DNA of 64,000 nt from an uncultured Marinobacter sp. (GCF_947259545.1 NZ_CAMYMK010000008.1:186001-250000); one strand, 5' to 3'. Shown: positions 22,399 to 33,291, numbered from the stretch's first letter. Notes: generated by a model from the sequence alone, not told the origin. Made by a program: numbers and translations.

Positions 22399-24636
22399 AT
22401 GGTAAAAGTTCGCGAAGATTACGCAATCACCGGCGATGGGCAGGTCGATATCGGGCGCTGGGTGCGCCAGATCGAATCCCAGACCCGCCTGGAGAATGTG
22501 GACCAGTTTCGCCGTGCCTGTGAGAAAGCGGCAGAGATCGATCTGCAGGCTTTTCGCGAGGACCGCCTTTGGGCCGAGGGGGCCAGCAGTTTCCGCACCG
22601 GCATTGAAATGGCGCAGGTGCTGGCGGAACTTCACCTCGACCAGGCCAGCCTGGTGGCTGCGATACTTTACCGTGCGGTGCGCGAGGAGAGAGTGCCCCT
22701 CGAGGAGATTCGCAAAGAGTTTGGCGATGAGGTGGCCGGGCTGATCAATGGTGTGCAGCAGATGGCTGCCATCTCCTCGATCCATCATCCGCTGAAGGGC
22801 AATGTGCTGGGCCAGAGTGAAGGCCAGCTCGATAACGTCCGCAAGATGCTGGTGACCATGATCGACGATGTTCGCGTGGCGCTGATCAAGCTGGCGGAAC
22901 GGACCTGTGCCATCCGGGCAGTCAAGAACGCCTCCGAAGAAAAGCGTATGCGTGTGGCCCGCGAGGTGTTTGACATCTACGCGCCGTTAGCCCATCGGCT
23001 GGGTATCGGGCATATCAAGTGGGAACTGGAAGACCTGTCTTTCCGCTACCTCCATGCCTCGGCCTACAAGAAAATTGCCAAGCTGCTGGACGAGAAGCGC
23101 CTCGACCGGGAGCGTTACATCCGTCGGGTGATCGATACCCTGAAAACCGAACTCAAAAACTTCGGCATCGAGGGAGAACTGTCGGGGCGAGCCAAGCATA
23201 TCTACAGCATCTGGCGGAAGATGCGGCGCAAGGGCATCGATTTTTCCCAGGTCTATGATATCCGGGCGGTGCGTGTGCTGGTGCCTGAAGTGCGGGACTG
23301 CTACGCCGCACTGGGTATTGTGCACACCTTGTGGCGCCATATACCCAATGAGTTTGATGACTACATCGCCAACCCCAAGGAAAATGGTTACCAGTCCCTG
23401 CATACCGCCGTAATCGGCCCTGAGGGTAAGGTTATGGAAGTGCAGATCCGTACCCACAAGATGCACGAGGAGGCGGAGCTGGGCGTGTGCGCTCACTGGC
23501 TCTACAAGGGTACGGATAAGAGCAACCGCTCCACCGGTTACGATGCCAAGATCAACTGGTTGCGTCAGGTCCTGGAGTGGCAGGAGGAACTGGGTGACCT
23601 GTCGGGGCTTGCTGATCATCTCAAAAGTGATGTGGCGTCCGACCGGGTGTATGTGTTTACACCCGAAGGGCATGTAGTGGACCTGCCCCAGGGAGCCACA
23701 GCGGTGGACTTTGCCTACCGGGTTCACACAGAGATCGGCCACGCCTGCCGTGGGGCCCGGGTCAACAGTCGGATTGTGCCTCTGACCTATCCCCTGAAAA
23801 CTGGGGATCAGGTGTTTATCCTGACCTCCAACAACCCGGCACCAAGCCGTGACTGGCTGAATCCGAGTCTGGGGTATATCCAGACATCCCGGGCCCGGGC
23901 AAAAGTGACTCACTGGTTCAAGGAACAGGATCGCGGTCGTAATGTTCTGGACGGGCGAGCCATTCTGGAAGACGAGTTCCGTCGGCTGTCCCTCTATGAC
24001 GTTGATCTCGGGGACCTGGCGCGAAAGGTCAATTACCACGATGCCGAGGATATGTTCGCCGCGGTTGGCGCTGGAGACCTGCGCCCCACCCACGTGGCCA
24101 ATGTCGCCCAGCAGATGCTGGAACCCAGGTCCCAACAACTGGATCTTAAGCTCAGTGGTCAGCGCCGCCGCCCCTACGATACCGAATCCGATATCCGGAT
24201 TCTTGGTGTGGGCAAGCTCAAAACCCAGGTGGCAAAATGCTGCAAGCCGTTACCGGGGGATGATATCGGAGGTTATATAACGGTCGGTCGCGGAGTGACG
24301 GTGCACCGGCAGGACTGCATAACCTTCCTGAACCTTCGGGATGTGGAGCCGAACCGGATCATTGAGGTGAGCTGGGGTGGTCAGCCCGCTGCGGTCTATC
24401 CCGTGGATATTGAAATCCAGGCCTATGATCGCTCGGGACTGTTGCGGGATATCACTCAGGTGTTGTCGTCTTCCAAGAGCGACGTGTTGTCCCTGAACAC
24501 ACTTAGCAACAAGGACGAGAACACCGCAACTATGACCGTCACGGTCGAGATTTCCAGTCTTGAACAGCTGGCAAAGCTGCTGGCCCAGATACGCAACCTG
24601 CCCAACATTATTGACGTGAGGCGTAAGCGAGGATGA
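22399..24636 (+). CDS. relA: GTP pyrophosphokinase RelA
   Basis: GRAKHIYSIWRKMRRKGIDF..YDIRAVRVLV, TGS and ACT domains; lacks an intact HD hydrolase motif, as in RelA rather than SpoT. Confidence 0.96.
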   Translation: MVKVREDYAITGDGQVDIGRWVRQIESQTRLENVDQFRRACEKAAEIDLQAFREDRLWAEGASSFRTGIEMAQVLAELHLDQASLVAAILYRAVREERVPLEEIRKEFGDEVAGLINGVQQMAAISSIHHPLKGNVLGQSEGQLDNVRKMLVTMIDDVRVALIKLAERTCAIRAVKNASEEKRMRVAREVFDIYAPLAHRLGIGHIKWELEDLSFRYLHASAYKKIAKLLDEKRLDRERYIRRVIDTLKTELKNFGIEGELSGRAKHIYSIWRKMRRKGIDFSQVYDIRAVRVLVPEVRDCYAALGIVHTLWRHIPNEFDDYIANPKENGYQSLHTAVIGPEGKVMEVQIRTHKMHEEAELGVCAHWLYKGTDKSNRSTGYDAKINWLRQVLEWQEELGDLSGLADHLKSDVASDRVYVFTPEGHVVDLPQGATAVDFAYRVHTEIGHACRGARVNSRIVPLTYPLKTGDQVFILTSNNPAPSRDWLNPSLGYIQTSRARAKVTHWFKEQDRGRNVLDGRAILEDEFRRLSLYDVDLGDLARKVNYHDAEDMFAAVGAGDLRPTHVANVAQQMLEPRSQQLDLKLSGQRRRPYDTESDIRILGVGKLKTQVAKCCKPLPGDDIGGYITVGRGVTVHRQDCITFLNLRDVEPNRIIEVSWGGQPAAVYPVDIEIQAYDRSGLLRDITQVLSSSKSDVLSLNTLSNKDENTATMTVTVEISSLEQLAKLLAQIRNLPNIIDVRRKRG

Positions 24637-25475
24637 GTTACTCCATTGAGGACCTGAAAACCCTGATGGCCCGGCTGCGGGATCCCGAGACCGGCTGTCC
24701 CTGGGACATCAAGCAGACCTTTAAAAGCATCGTTCCTCACACCCTGGAAGAAGCCTACGAAGTGGCGGATGCCATAGAGCGGGCCGATTATCCCCATCTT
24801 GAAGACGAGTTGGGGGACCTGCTGTTTCAGGTGATTTTCTACACCCAGATGGGCGGGGAGCAGGGGCACTTTGATTTTGATTCGGTGGTGGACAATCTGG
24901 TGCGCAAGCTGGTTCGGCGCCATCCCCATGTTTTTCCCGAGGGCACCCTAGAGAGTCGTGTGGACCCCGAAAATCGGCCTGATGAGGCTGAAATCAAGGC
25001 GAGCTGGGAACGAATCAAGGCTGAAGAGCGCGCACTGAAGCCCAGGGCCGAGGCCCGCGACAGCAGTCGGCTGGACGGTATTGCCCGGACCCTGCCGGCC
25101 ATGGCTCGTGCAGAGAAGCTGCAGAAACGGGCGGCCAATCATGGCTTCGACTGGCCGGATATTGAGCCGGTCTTTGACAAGCTTCACGAGGAAATCGATG
25201 AGCTCAAGGAAGCCTGGCACGCTGCCGAAAACGGGGCCGGGGCCCGGGATGCGGTCGAGGATGAACTGGGAGACCTGCTGTTTGTCTGCGTGAACCTGGC
25301 ACGGTTCATGAAAGTAAATCCTGAGCAGGCGCTGAATCGAACCAATCACAAGTTCGATGCACGTTTCCGTGCCATTGAGCGGCGCCTGGAAGGCGAAGGC
25401 CGTAATCTGGACGACGAATCCCTGGAAGCCCTGGACGCCATCTGGCAGCAGGTCAAAGGCGTGGAAAAACACTGA
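24633..25475 (+). CDS. mazG: Nucleoside triphosphate pyrophosphohydrolase MazG
   Basis: LRDPETGCPWDIKQTFKSIVPHTLEEAYEVADAIE..ELGDLLFQVIF; ATGA overlap with relA. Confidence 0.96.
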   Translation: MSYSIEDLKTLMARLRDPETGCPWDIKQTFKSIVPHTLEEAYEVADAIERADYPHLEDELGDLLFQVIFYTQMGGEQGHFDFDSVVDNLVRKLVRRHPHVFPEGTLESRVDPENRPDEAEIKASWERIKAEERALKPRAEARDSSRLDGIARTLPAMARAEKLQKRAANHGFDWPDIEPVFDKLHEEIDELKEAWHAAENGAGARDAVEDELGDLLFVCVNLARFMKVNPEQALNRTNHKFDARFRAIERRLEGEGRNLDDESLEALDAIWQQVKGVEKH

Positions 25476-25621
25476 AAACAAAGGGTTCGGAGGGATCAGG
25501 TAGGTACAATCCGTTACCAATTTCTTGTCCCTGCAAGCGCTTCCTTCGTCTACACTTCCTGAAACGGATGCACTTTATCAGTGCGCCGTAGGCCGCAGAG
25601 AAGATGCAGGAGTGAAGGCAC

Positions 25622-25966
25622 ATGAAAATAAAAGATCTGGTCAATTACTGGGATAAGCATGCACGCGGACGTCTGACCCGGGATGCCTATTTTATGGAGT
25701 TGTCTGACCAGCATCATAAGCGACTGGAAAAGCTTGCCGCACTTTATCCGATGAAGTCACCTCAGGATCTGATGCGTGATCTGATTTCCGCTGCTCTTGA
25801 TGAGCTGGAAACCAGCTTCCCGTATGTAGAGGGAACCAAAGTGGTGGCATACGATGAGGACGGCTTTGAGATCTACGAGGATCAGGGGATGACCCCGCGC
25901 TTCGTCAGTCTCAGCCAGAAGCACATTCAGCGCCTGAAAGCCCGTCAGCTGGAGTCTGTTGCCTGA
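25622..25966 (+). CDS. Small conserved protein with ribbon-helix-helix-like core (paralog of 26039-26272)
   Basis: 114 aa; AYFMELSDQHHKRLEKLAALYPMKSPQDLMRDLISAALDEL; AGGAGTGAAGGCAC ribosome-binding region upstream. Confidence 0.75.
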   Translation: MKIKDLVNYWDKHARGRLTRDAYFMELSDQHHKRLEKLAALYPMKSPQDLMRDLISAALDELETSFPYVEGTKVVAYDEDGFEIYEDQGMTPRFVSLSQKHIQRLKARQLESVA

Positions 25967-26038
25967 CCAGGCCGCTTCACTGAACTCTGGCTTCTCCCGT
26001 CGGGGTGGTAGCGCCACCCCGAACCGACGCCTTCTGCG

Positions 26039-26272
26039 CTATTTTTCTTTCCCCTCGAGTTTATCCTTGAGCGGACTCTGCCTGACCAGATCGTCCAGCG
26101 CAGCTCCGATCATGTCATTGAGTATGTCGCTTTCCGACCGGTCCGGATAGAGCTCCGCCAGGGCAGCGACTCGTGCAGCATCTTCCAGCGGCAGTCGCAG
26201 GTTGTAGTCGTGGGTCCGTTCGACGTCTTCTTTCTTTTGTTCCCAGTGCTTTGGCAGATCAGTGACTTTCAT
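26039..26272 (-). CDS. Small conserved protein with ribbon-helix-helix-like core (paralog of 25622-25966)
   Basis: 77 aa; YNLRLPLEDAARVAALAELYPDRSESDILNDMIGAALDDL; aligns with the 25622 product over about 70 residues. Confidence 0.75.
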   Translation of the reverse strand: MKVTDLPKHWEQKKEDVERTHDYNLRLPLEDAARVAALAELYPDRSESDILNDMIGAALDDLVRQSPLKDKLEGKEK

Positions 26273-26355
26273 GAATTCTCCTTGCGACTACGGGCTTTAA
26301 TCGTTATTAGTATCGTTAGTTTACTTCGCCTTCGTCAATTTAAAAGGACGTCAAT

Positions 26356-29001
26356 GTGACTGAGTTACATCCCGACCTTCGAGAAAACGTTCGCATGCTC
26401 GGTGAATTGCTGGGCCAAAGCATCCGGCGTCACCCGGGGCAGGACTGTTACGAGCTGATTGAGGAGATCCGTGCCGCCGCCAAAGCGGATCGCCGCCATG
26501 AAACTGGTTCCGGGCAGCGTCTCGTCAGCCTGTTGGGAAAGCTCGAAGATGAGGAACTGCTGCCCGTCACCCGGGCGTTCAACCAGTTTCTGAACCTGGC
26601 CAACCTGGCGGAACAGTATCATGGTATTCGTCGCAAACGCGGGCATGAATCGGACCTGATGGTGGAGTCCCTGCAACAGGTGTTTGAGCGTCTCACGTCG
26701 TCAGGAATCAGTACCGACGAGCTGCACCGGCGGGTAGCGGATCTGAGTATCGAGTTCGTGATGACGGCGCACCCCACCGAGGTGGCCCGCCGCACACTGA
26801 TCATGAAATACGATGAAATGTCTGACTGTCTGTCCAGGCTGGACCATGACGACCTGTTACCGACCGAACGGGACGAGATCGTCGACCGACTGGCCCAGCT
26901 AATATCGGAAGCCTGGCACACCGATGAGATCCGACACGAGCGACCGACCGCGGTAGATGAGGCCAAGTGGGGGTTCGCCGTTATCGAGAACAGCCTCTGG
27001 CAGGCATTGCCAAAGTTCCTCAGAAGTCTTGATCTGTCGTTATCAGAAGTGACTGGTCAGGGCTTGCCCCTGGATGCGGCTCCCATTCGCATTGCTTCCT
27101 GGATGGGCGGGGACCGGGACGGCAACCCTAACGTCACCCATCAGGTCACCCGGGAGGTGTTTCTGCTGGGACGCTGGATGGCTGCCGATCTTTACCTGCG
27201 TGATATCCAGGCGCTGCGTGCCGAGCTGTCCATGTGGCAGGCCAATGATGAACTGAGGGCACTGGCTGGCGATAGCCGCGAACCATACCGTCACGTGTTG
27301 GCAGGACTGCGGGACCGGCTGATCAAGACCCGTGACTGGGCAGAGGCCTGCGTTAATGGAGAGGCCGGTGACGCCACGGATATTCTGTTTGAAAACCGGG
27401 ACTTCATCGAACCGCTGGAGATATGTTACCGCTCGTTGGTGGACTGTGGTCTTGAGGGTATTGCCGATGGCCCTCTACTGGATACCATCCGGCGTTCTCA
27501 CACGTTTGGCCTCACGTTGATCCGCCTGGATATCCGTCAGGAAGCATCCCGGCATGCCCAGGCAGTGGCAGAAATGGTGGATTACCTTGAGCTGGGAGAT
27601 TATCTGTCCTGGAATGAGGATCAGCGCCAGCAGTTCCTGTTAAAAGAACTCCAGGGGCGTCGTCCCCTGGTGCCAAGGCATTGGGAGCCCTCCGAAGAGG
27701 TGAAGGAGGTGCTTGCCACCTGCGAGGTGATTGCGCAGCAGACGCCTGAAGCTCTGGGATCCTATGTCATTTCCATGGCCAGCAAACCCTCCGACGTACT
27801 CAGTGTGATTCTGTTGCTGCGTGAATCGGGTATGACCTTCCCGATGCGGGTAGTCCCGCTGTTCGAGACACTGGATGATTTGACCGGTGCACCGCAGAGC
27901 ATGGCGGCCCTGTACGAAGTGGATTGGTACCGGGACTATTGCGGCGGGCGCCAGGAGGTGATGATTGGTTACTCCGACTCCTCCAAGGACGCTGGCCAGT
28001 TGATGGCTGCCTGGGCACAGTATCAGGCTCAGGAAAAGCTCACGGCGGTTGCTGCCGTCTACGGGGTTCACCTGACGCTGTTTCATGGTCGCGGTGGTAC
28101 TGTCGGACGAGGTGGTGGTCCGGCCAACCGGGCCATCCTGTCCCAGCCTCCAGGATCGGTGAATGGCAGTTTCCGGATCACCGAGCAGGGCGAGATGATC
28201 CGTTTCAAATTCGGCTTGCCGCGTCTCGCGGAGCAGAGCCTCACGCTTTACACCACCGCCGTCATTGAAGCGACGCTGGCCCCACCGCCCGAACCGGAGC
28301 CGCAATGGCGTGAAACCATGGACTGGCTGACTGAGCGGTCCCTCAAGGCCTATCGGGAGGTGGTGAGGGAAGACCCTGATTTTGTACCTTACTTCCGTCA
28401 GGTTACTCCGGAACAGGCGCTGGGCAAGCTGGCATTGGGAAGCCGCCCGGCGCGTCGCAAGGCGACCGGTGGCGTGGAGAGTCTGCGGGCAATCCCGTGG
28501 ATCTTCGCCTGGACTCAAATGCGGTTGATGTTGCCGAGTTGGCTCGGTAGCGACGTGGCCCTTGAGGATGCAGCCAGAAATGACCGGCTGCCGGTACTGC
28601 GAGAGATGATGCAGGGGTGGCCATTCTTCCGTACCTACGTGGACATGCTGGAAATGGTGTTGGCCAAATCTGACCTGCGAATCGCCAGTTATTACGAGCA
28701 GACCCTGATTGAAGATGACAGTCTAAAAAGGCTGGGGGAAAGCCTTCGTGAACGGCTGAAAGGCTGTATTGAGCGGCTGCTGGAGCTGAAAGGGCAGGAG
28801 ACCCTGCTGGAGGGTGAGCCGGTGTTTGCCCATTCCATGCGAGTGCGGAACCCGTATACTGATCCCCTGCATTACCTCCAGGCTGAACTGCTCAAGCGGG
28901 ATCGTGAAAATGAGGGCAAGGACGACGTGCCGGAAATGGTCGGCAGAGCCTTGAAGGTAACCATGGCGGGTATTGCCGCCGGTATGCGTAATACCGGCTG
29001 A
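26356..29001 (+). CDS. ppc: Phosphoenolpyruvate carboxylase
   Basis: FVMTAHPTEVARRT, GYSDSSKDAG, FHGRGGTVGRGGGPA, C-terminal RNTG; GTG start. Confidence 0.98.
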   Translation: MTELHPDLRENVRMLGELLGQSIRRHPGQDCYELIEEIRAAAKADRRHETGSGQRLVSLLGKLEDEELLPVTRAFNQFLNLANLAEQYHGIRRKRGHESDLMVESLQQVFERLTSSGISTDELHRRVADLSIEFVMTAHPTEVARRTLIMKYDEMSDCLSRLDHDDLLPTERDEIVDRLAQLISEAWHTDEIRHERPTAVDEAKWGFAVIENSLWQALPKFLRSLDLSLSEVTGQGLPLDAAPIRIASWMGGDRDGNPNVTHQVTREVFLLGRWMAADLYLRDIQALRAELSMWQANDELRALAGDSREPYRHVLAGLRDRLIKTRDWAEACVNGEAGDATDILFENRDFIEPLEICYRSLVDCGLEGIADGPLLDTIRRSHTFGLTLIRLDIRQEASRHAQAVAEMVDYLELGDYLSWNEDQRQQFLLKELQGRRPLVPRHWEPSEEVKEVLATCEVIAQQTPEALGSYVISMASKPSDVLSVILLLRESGMTFPMRVVPLFETLDDLTGAPQSMAALYEVDWYRDYCGGRQEVMIGYSDSSKDAGQLMAAWAQYQAQEKLTAVAAVYGVHLTLFHGRGGTVGRGGGPANRAILSQPPGSVNGSFRITEQGEMIRFKFGLPRLAEQSLTLYTTAVIEATLAPPPEPEPQWRETMDWLTERSLKAYREVVREDPDFVPYFRQVTPEQALGKLALGSRPARRKATGGVESLRAIPWIFAWTQMRLMLPSWLGSDVALEDAARNDRLPVLREMMQGWPFFRTYVDMLEMVLAKSDLRIASYYEQTLIEDDSLKRLGESLRERLKGCIERLLELKGQETLLEGEPVFAHSMRVRNPYTDPLHYLQAELLKRDRENEGKDDVPEMVGRALKVTMAGIAAGMRNTG

Positions 29002-29062
29002 TCAGACCCGATGATGTGTGGCTGGCTGTGTGCCGGCCAATACGGACAACAGGAGTAACGCC

Positions 29063-30433
29063 GTGGCTGTAGCTGCGCGACTGCAAAATTTTCTCGCCCG
29101 TAAGGGCATTCCTTATACAGAGCAGCCAATTGATCAGGTCGTGAACCTGGATTCAGCGGTGATTGCATCGGGTCAGCCCCAGGATCAGTTCATCCGTGCC
29201 ACTCTGCTGATCGACATCAACGGTGTGGTCATGGCAGTGCACGGCTTTAACAGTGCTCTCGATATGGATGCGGTACAGCAGTTGACAGGGCGTCGGCTTC
29301 AGCCTCTGACGGCTCGCCAGAGCGACCGTTTGTTTGCCGACTGTGATCCCGGTTTTCAGCCCCCGATCGGCGGAGCCTATGATATACCGGTACTGGTTGA
29401 TGAGGATGTACTGGAGTATCCCCGCGCCCTGATGACCAGTGGCAGCGACCATACCCTTATTGAACTGGATGGGCGGGCATTGCGCCTGGCGCTGGCTGGC
29501 TCCCGTGGTGGGCATCTGGTGATCCGTGGTCAGGCGACGGCTGAGCGGGACGCCCTGACCCTTGAAGAAGTCGCGGACAAGTTGCAAAAGCTCTATCGCC
29601 TTCCGCCGATGCCTGCGCTTGCCCTGAAGATCCTGAAATTGACCGGCAATACTGAGGCCACGGCCAGGGAGCTGGCGGAGCTCATCGAGTTTGATCCCAG
29701 CCTGACGGCCCAGATCATGCGTTATGCCCGATCGGCACTGTTCAATTATCCGGGACAGATCAATTCGGTGCAGGATGCTGTGACCCGGGTCCTCGGATTC
29801 GACAGAGTGGCGCACATTGCTCTGGGCATTGCGTCGGTCCGGGCCTTTGATGTGCCCCGTCAGGGAATGCTGGGAATGGATAGCTTCTGGCGTCATTCCC
29901 TCTATTGTGCGTTTCTGTGCCAGCGTATTGCCTCCTACTGCAATGAAGACAAGAGCCTGGCGTATCTGTGCGGCCTTTTGCACAACTTTGGACTGTTGTT
30001 GGTAGGGCACCTTTTCCCCAGTGAGTTTGACGAATTGAATACGCTTCGGGAAGCGAATCCTGAAGCCAGTATGCATTCCCTGGAACAGCAGGTATTCGGA
30101 GCGAGCAGTGGTCAGGATGTCCTGACGGTCGGCCATGGTGCTATTGGCGGTATCCTGCATCGTTTGTGGCAATTGCCGGATCCGGTGATCAAGGCGGCCG
30201 GAATGCATCAGCAAGCCGGATACCATGGTGAGAATGAAAACTACGTGCTGATGGTGCAACTGGCCAATGGACTGCTGAAAGAGCGTGGTATCGGTGACGA
30301 ATTCAACCCGGATGACCTCACGGCGCTGGCCGGCGCGCTGGGATTGGGTGAGGACGCCGTCGAAGCCATCAACGCCAGCATTGACGACGTAGCCGGGGAA
30401 CTGGACGCACTGGCGGTGTCCCTGTCAACCTGA
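29063..30433 (+). CDS. YbaK/prolyl-tRNA deacylase-like domain fused to HDOD domain
   Basis: N-terminal RLQNFLARKGIPYTEQPI..YDIPVLVDEDVLEYPRALMTSGSDHTLIELDGRAL (YbaK-like), then LPPMPALALKILKLTGN..DPSLTAQIMRYARSALF (HDOD). Confidence 0.85.
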   Translation: MAVAARLQNFLARKGIPYTEQPIDQVVNLDSAVIASGQPQDQFIRATLLIDINGVVMAVHGFNSALDMDAVQQLTGRRLQPLTARQSDRLFADCDPGFQPPIGGAYDIPVLVDEDVLEYPRALMTSGSDHTLIELDGRALRLALAGSRGGHLVIRGQATAERDALTLEEVADKLQKLYRLPPMPALALKILKLTGNTEATARELAELIEFDPSLTAQIMRYARSALFNYPGQINSVQDAVTRVLGFDRVAHIALGIASVRAFDVPRQGMLGMDSFWRHSLYCAFLCQRIASYCNEDKSLAYLCGLLHNFGLLLVGHLFPSEFDELNTLREANPEASMHSLEQQVFGASSGQDVLTVGHGAIGGILHRLWQLPDPVIKAAGMHQQAGYHGENENYVLMVQLANGLLKERGIGDEFNPDDLTALAGALGLGEDAVEAINASIDDVAGELDALAVSLST

Positions 30434-30617
30434 TCCCCTTGGCAGTTCCGGGTATCCTGTGTCCCCAAATGGTGCATGATACGGAGGTCGACTTTCTCTA
30501 AGGCGGCTGACTTCGTATAATGCTCCTTCGCCGGCTCCGGCTTGCACCTGTTCCTGCTCGAGAGGCTTTCGCAAAGGCACACGTTTTTGCCATAGCTTTT
30601 CAAACGATAATGACTAA

Positions 30618-31292
<675 letters not shown>

Positions 31293-31323
31293 TCCGCACA
31301 ACCTTGAGGCAACCGCAGCATCT

Positions 31324-32019
31324 GTGAAGTTACTGGCACTGGATACCTCATCGGAAGGCTGCTCGGCTGCGTTGCTGGTTAACGGCAGCGTCACCGAGCG
31401 CTTTGATCTGGCCCCCCGTGGTCATACCCGCCTGCTGATGCCGATGATTCGCGAGTTGCTGGCCGAGCAGAACCTGGCGCCAGCGGACCTGGATGCGCTG
31501 GCGTTTGCCTGTGGCCCGGGATCCTTCACCGGCCTTCGTATCGCCACAGGCGTAATTCAGGGGCTCGCGTGGGGGCTGGAAATACCGGTTATTCCTGTTT
31601 CTTCCCTGGCCACGGTCGCCCTGAATGCGATTGAACGCTTCGATGTTGCAGAAGGGGACGGACTTGCTGTCGCTTTCGATGCGCGTATGGGGGAGGTGTA
31701 CTGGGGCTGTTTTCAAGCCCGAGGGGGCTTGCCTGTGCCGATGATGTCGGAGCGTGTCTGTTCCCCGGAGTCCGTCAGCCTGCCGCCTTTGGATGGTTGC
31801 TGGTATGGTGCCGGGCAGGGCTGGCAATTGCGGGAACAGATGCCGCAATCCCTGGTGTCTGCTGTCTCGAAAACTGATGACACCCTGGTGCCGCGAGCCA
31901 GCTATGTGGTGCGTCTTGCCAGCCATGAACTGATCGCTGGCCGCGGTGTGTCGGCTGCCGAAGCTCAGCCGGTGTATGTTCGTGACGAAGTGACCTGGAA
32001 GAAACTGCCTGGTCGCTGA
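31324..32019 (+). CDS. tsaB: tRNA t6A37 biosynthesis protein TsaB
   Basis: LLALDTSSEGCSAALL, FACGPGSFTGLRIATGVIQGLAW; GTG start. Confidence 0.96.
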   Translation: MKLLALDTSSEGCSAALLVNGSVTERFDLAPRGHTRLLMPMIRELLAEQNLAPADLDALAFACGPGSFTGLRIATGVIQGLAWGLEIPVIPVSSLATVALNAIERFDVAEGDGLAVAFDARMGEVYWGCFQARGGLPVPMMSERVCSPESVSLPPLDGCWYGAGQGWQLREQMPQSLVSAVSKTDDTLVPRASYVVRLASHELIAGRGVSAAEAQPVYVRDEVTWKKLPGR

Positions 32020-32051
32020 TCAACCCTCTCCCGTTTCCGGAACCTTTGCCG

Positions 32052-32849
32052 ATGGATTTGTGGCATATCATTGCCCTTGCTGTTATTCAGGGACTGACGG
32101 AATTTCTCCCGATCAGCAGTTCCGCTCACCTTATTTTGCCTTCGCAGGTACTTGGCTGGCCTGATCAGGGGCTGGCCTTTGACGTTGCTGTCCATTTGGG
32201 CACACTGGCGGCGGTGATGTGGTATTTTCGCCGTGAGGTATACCGGCTCAGCTTGGCCTGGGCAGCGGATACCGCTCGAGGACGGATAGGCGAGGATAGC
32301 GGCCTGGCCTGGGCGGTGATCGTGGGCACCATACCCGCCGGTCTGGCGGGCCTGTTGCTCAATGACTTTATTGAGACTGAATTGAGGTCCGGCCTGGTCA
32401 TTGCTGCCTCCACCGTTGGTTTCGGGCTGGTGCTTTGGTGGTCTGATGCCGTTGGGCGTCGGACGAGGGAGTTGCCGGCGCTCACTATAAAAGACGCTAT
32501 GGTGATCGGCCTGGCGCAGGCCCTGGCCCTGATTCCGGGAACCTCCCGCTCGGGTATTACCATCACTGCTGCGTTGTTCCTGGGATTAAAAAGGGAAGCT
32601 GCCGCCAGGTTCTCATTCCTGTTATCCATCCCCCTGATCCTGGCTGCCGGGTTGTTGAAGACGCTGGAGCTGGTCGAGCAGGGCGGTGCGACCGACTGGG
32701 CGGCTATTTTTCTGGGTACCCTGTTGTCGTTTGTGAGTGCGGTTATCTGTATCCACCTGTTCCTGAAGTTCCTTGAGCGTCTGGGTATGATGCCATTCGT
32801 AATCTACCGCTTGCTGCTGGGACTGCTGCTTGTTGTCATGCTGTGGTAG
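32052..32849 (+). CDS. uppP: Undecaprenyl-diphosphatase
   Basis: ALAVIQGLTEFLPISSSAHLILPSQVLGWPDQG; ALIPGTSRSGITITAAL. Confidence 0.97.
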   Translation: MDLWHIIALAVIQGLTEFLPISSSAHLILPSQVLGWPDQGLAFDVAVHLGTLAAVMWYFRREVYRLSLAWAADTARGRIGEDSGLAWAVIVGTIPAGLAGLLLNDFIETELRSGLVIAASTVGFGLVLWWSDAVGRRTRELPALTIKDAMVIGLAQALALIPGTSRSGITITAALFLGLKREAAARFSFLLSIPLILAAGLLKTLELVEQGGATDWAAIFLGTLLSFVSAVICIHLFLKFLERLGMMPFVIYRLLLGLLLVVMLW

Positions 32850-32934
32850 GTTGGTTAAAAACTGTTCGTCAGGCTTTTAAATTGAGTGGCGATCTTCCAT
32901 ACTCATACTCCACTTTTCTTTCCGGTTTTCATGC

Positions 32935-33291
32935 ATGATCGGCGGCGTTAATTCCAACAGTAGCCTCCCTTACCAGTCTGGTAATAACAGCCCGGTCCGG
33001 GAGCGAAGTGATGTGGCGCGGACGCCCGCCTCTTCTCCTGACCGGAGTGCCGAGGGCGTAAGGCGTGATCTGGCTGAAGGCCGCCCCGAGACTGCCCCTC
33101 GCCAGGTGAATACCGAATCACTGGAACGTCGCGTGGAAGCGCGTCGGGCTGCGGAAGATGCTCGGCTGGAGCGCTTTCGAGCAGATGAGTTGCCATTGTC
33201 CACGTCCCGTGCCTTGTCCACGTTCACCGATATCGCGGCTCGCGGCGATAACGGAGAGAATGGGCTGGTCGGTATCGATATCCTGGTCTGA
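32935..33291 (+). CDS. Hypothetical protein, low complexity/charged
   Basis: 118 aa ORF whose stop overlaps the rsmJ start (TGATG); no recognised domain. Confidence 0.55.
   Translation: MIGGVNSNSSLPYQSGNNSPVRERSDVARTPASSPDRSAEGVRRDLAEGRPETAPRQVNTESLERRVEARRAAEDARLERFRADELPLSTSRALSTFTDIAARGDNGENGLVGIDILV

Noticed and set aside
30514-30519. TATAAT box upstream of adk as a full promoter
   Set aside because: Perfect -10 hexamer but no convincing -35 at 16-18 nt, so not listed as a feature.
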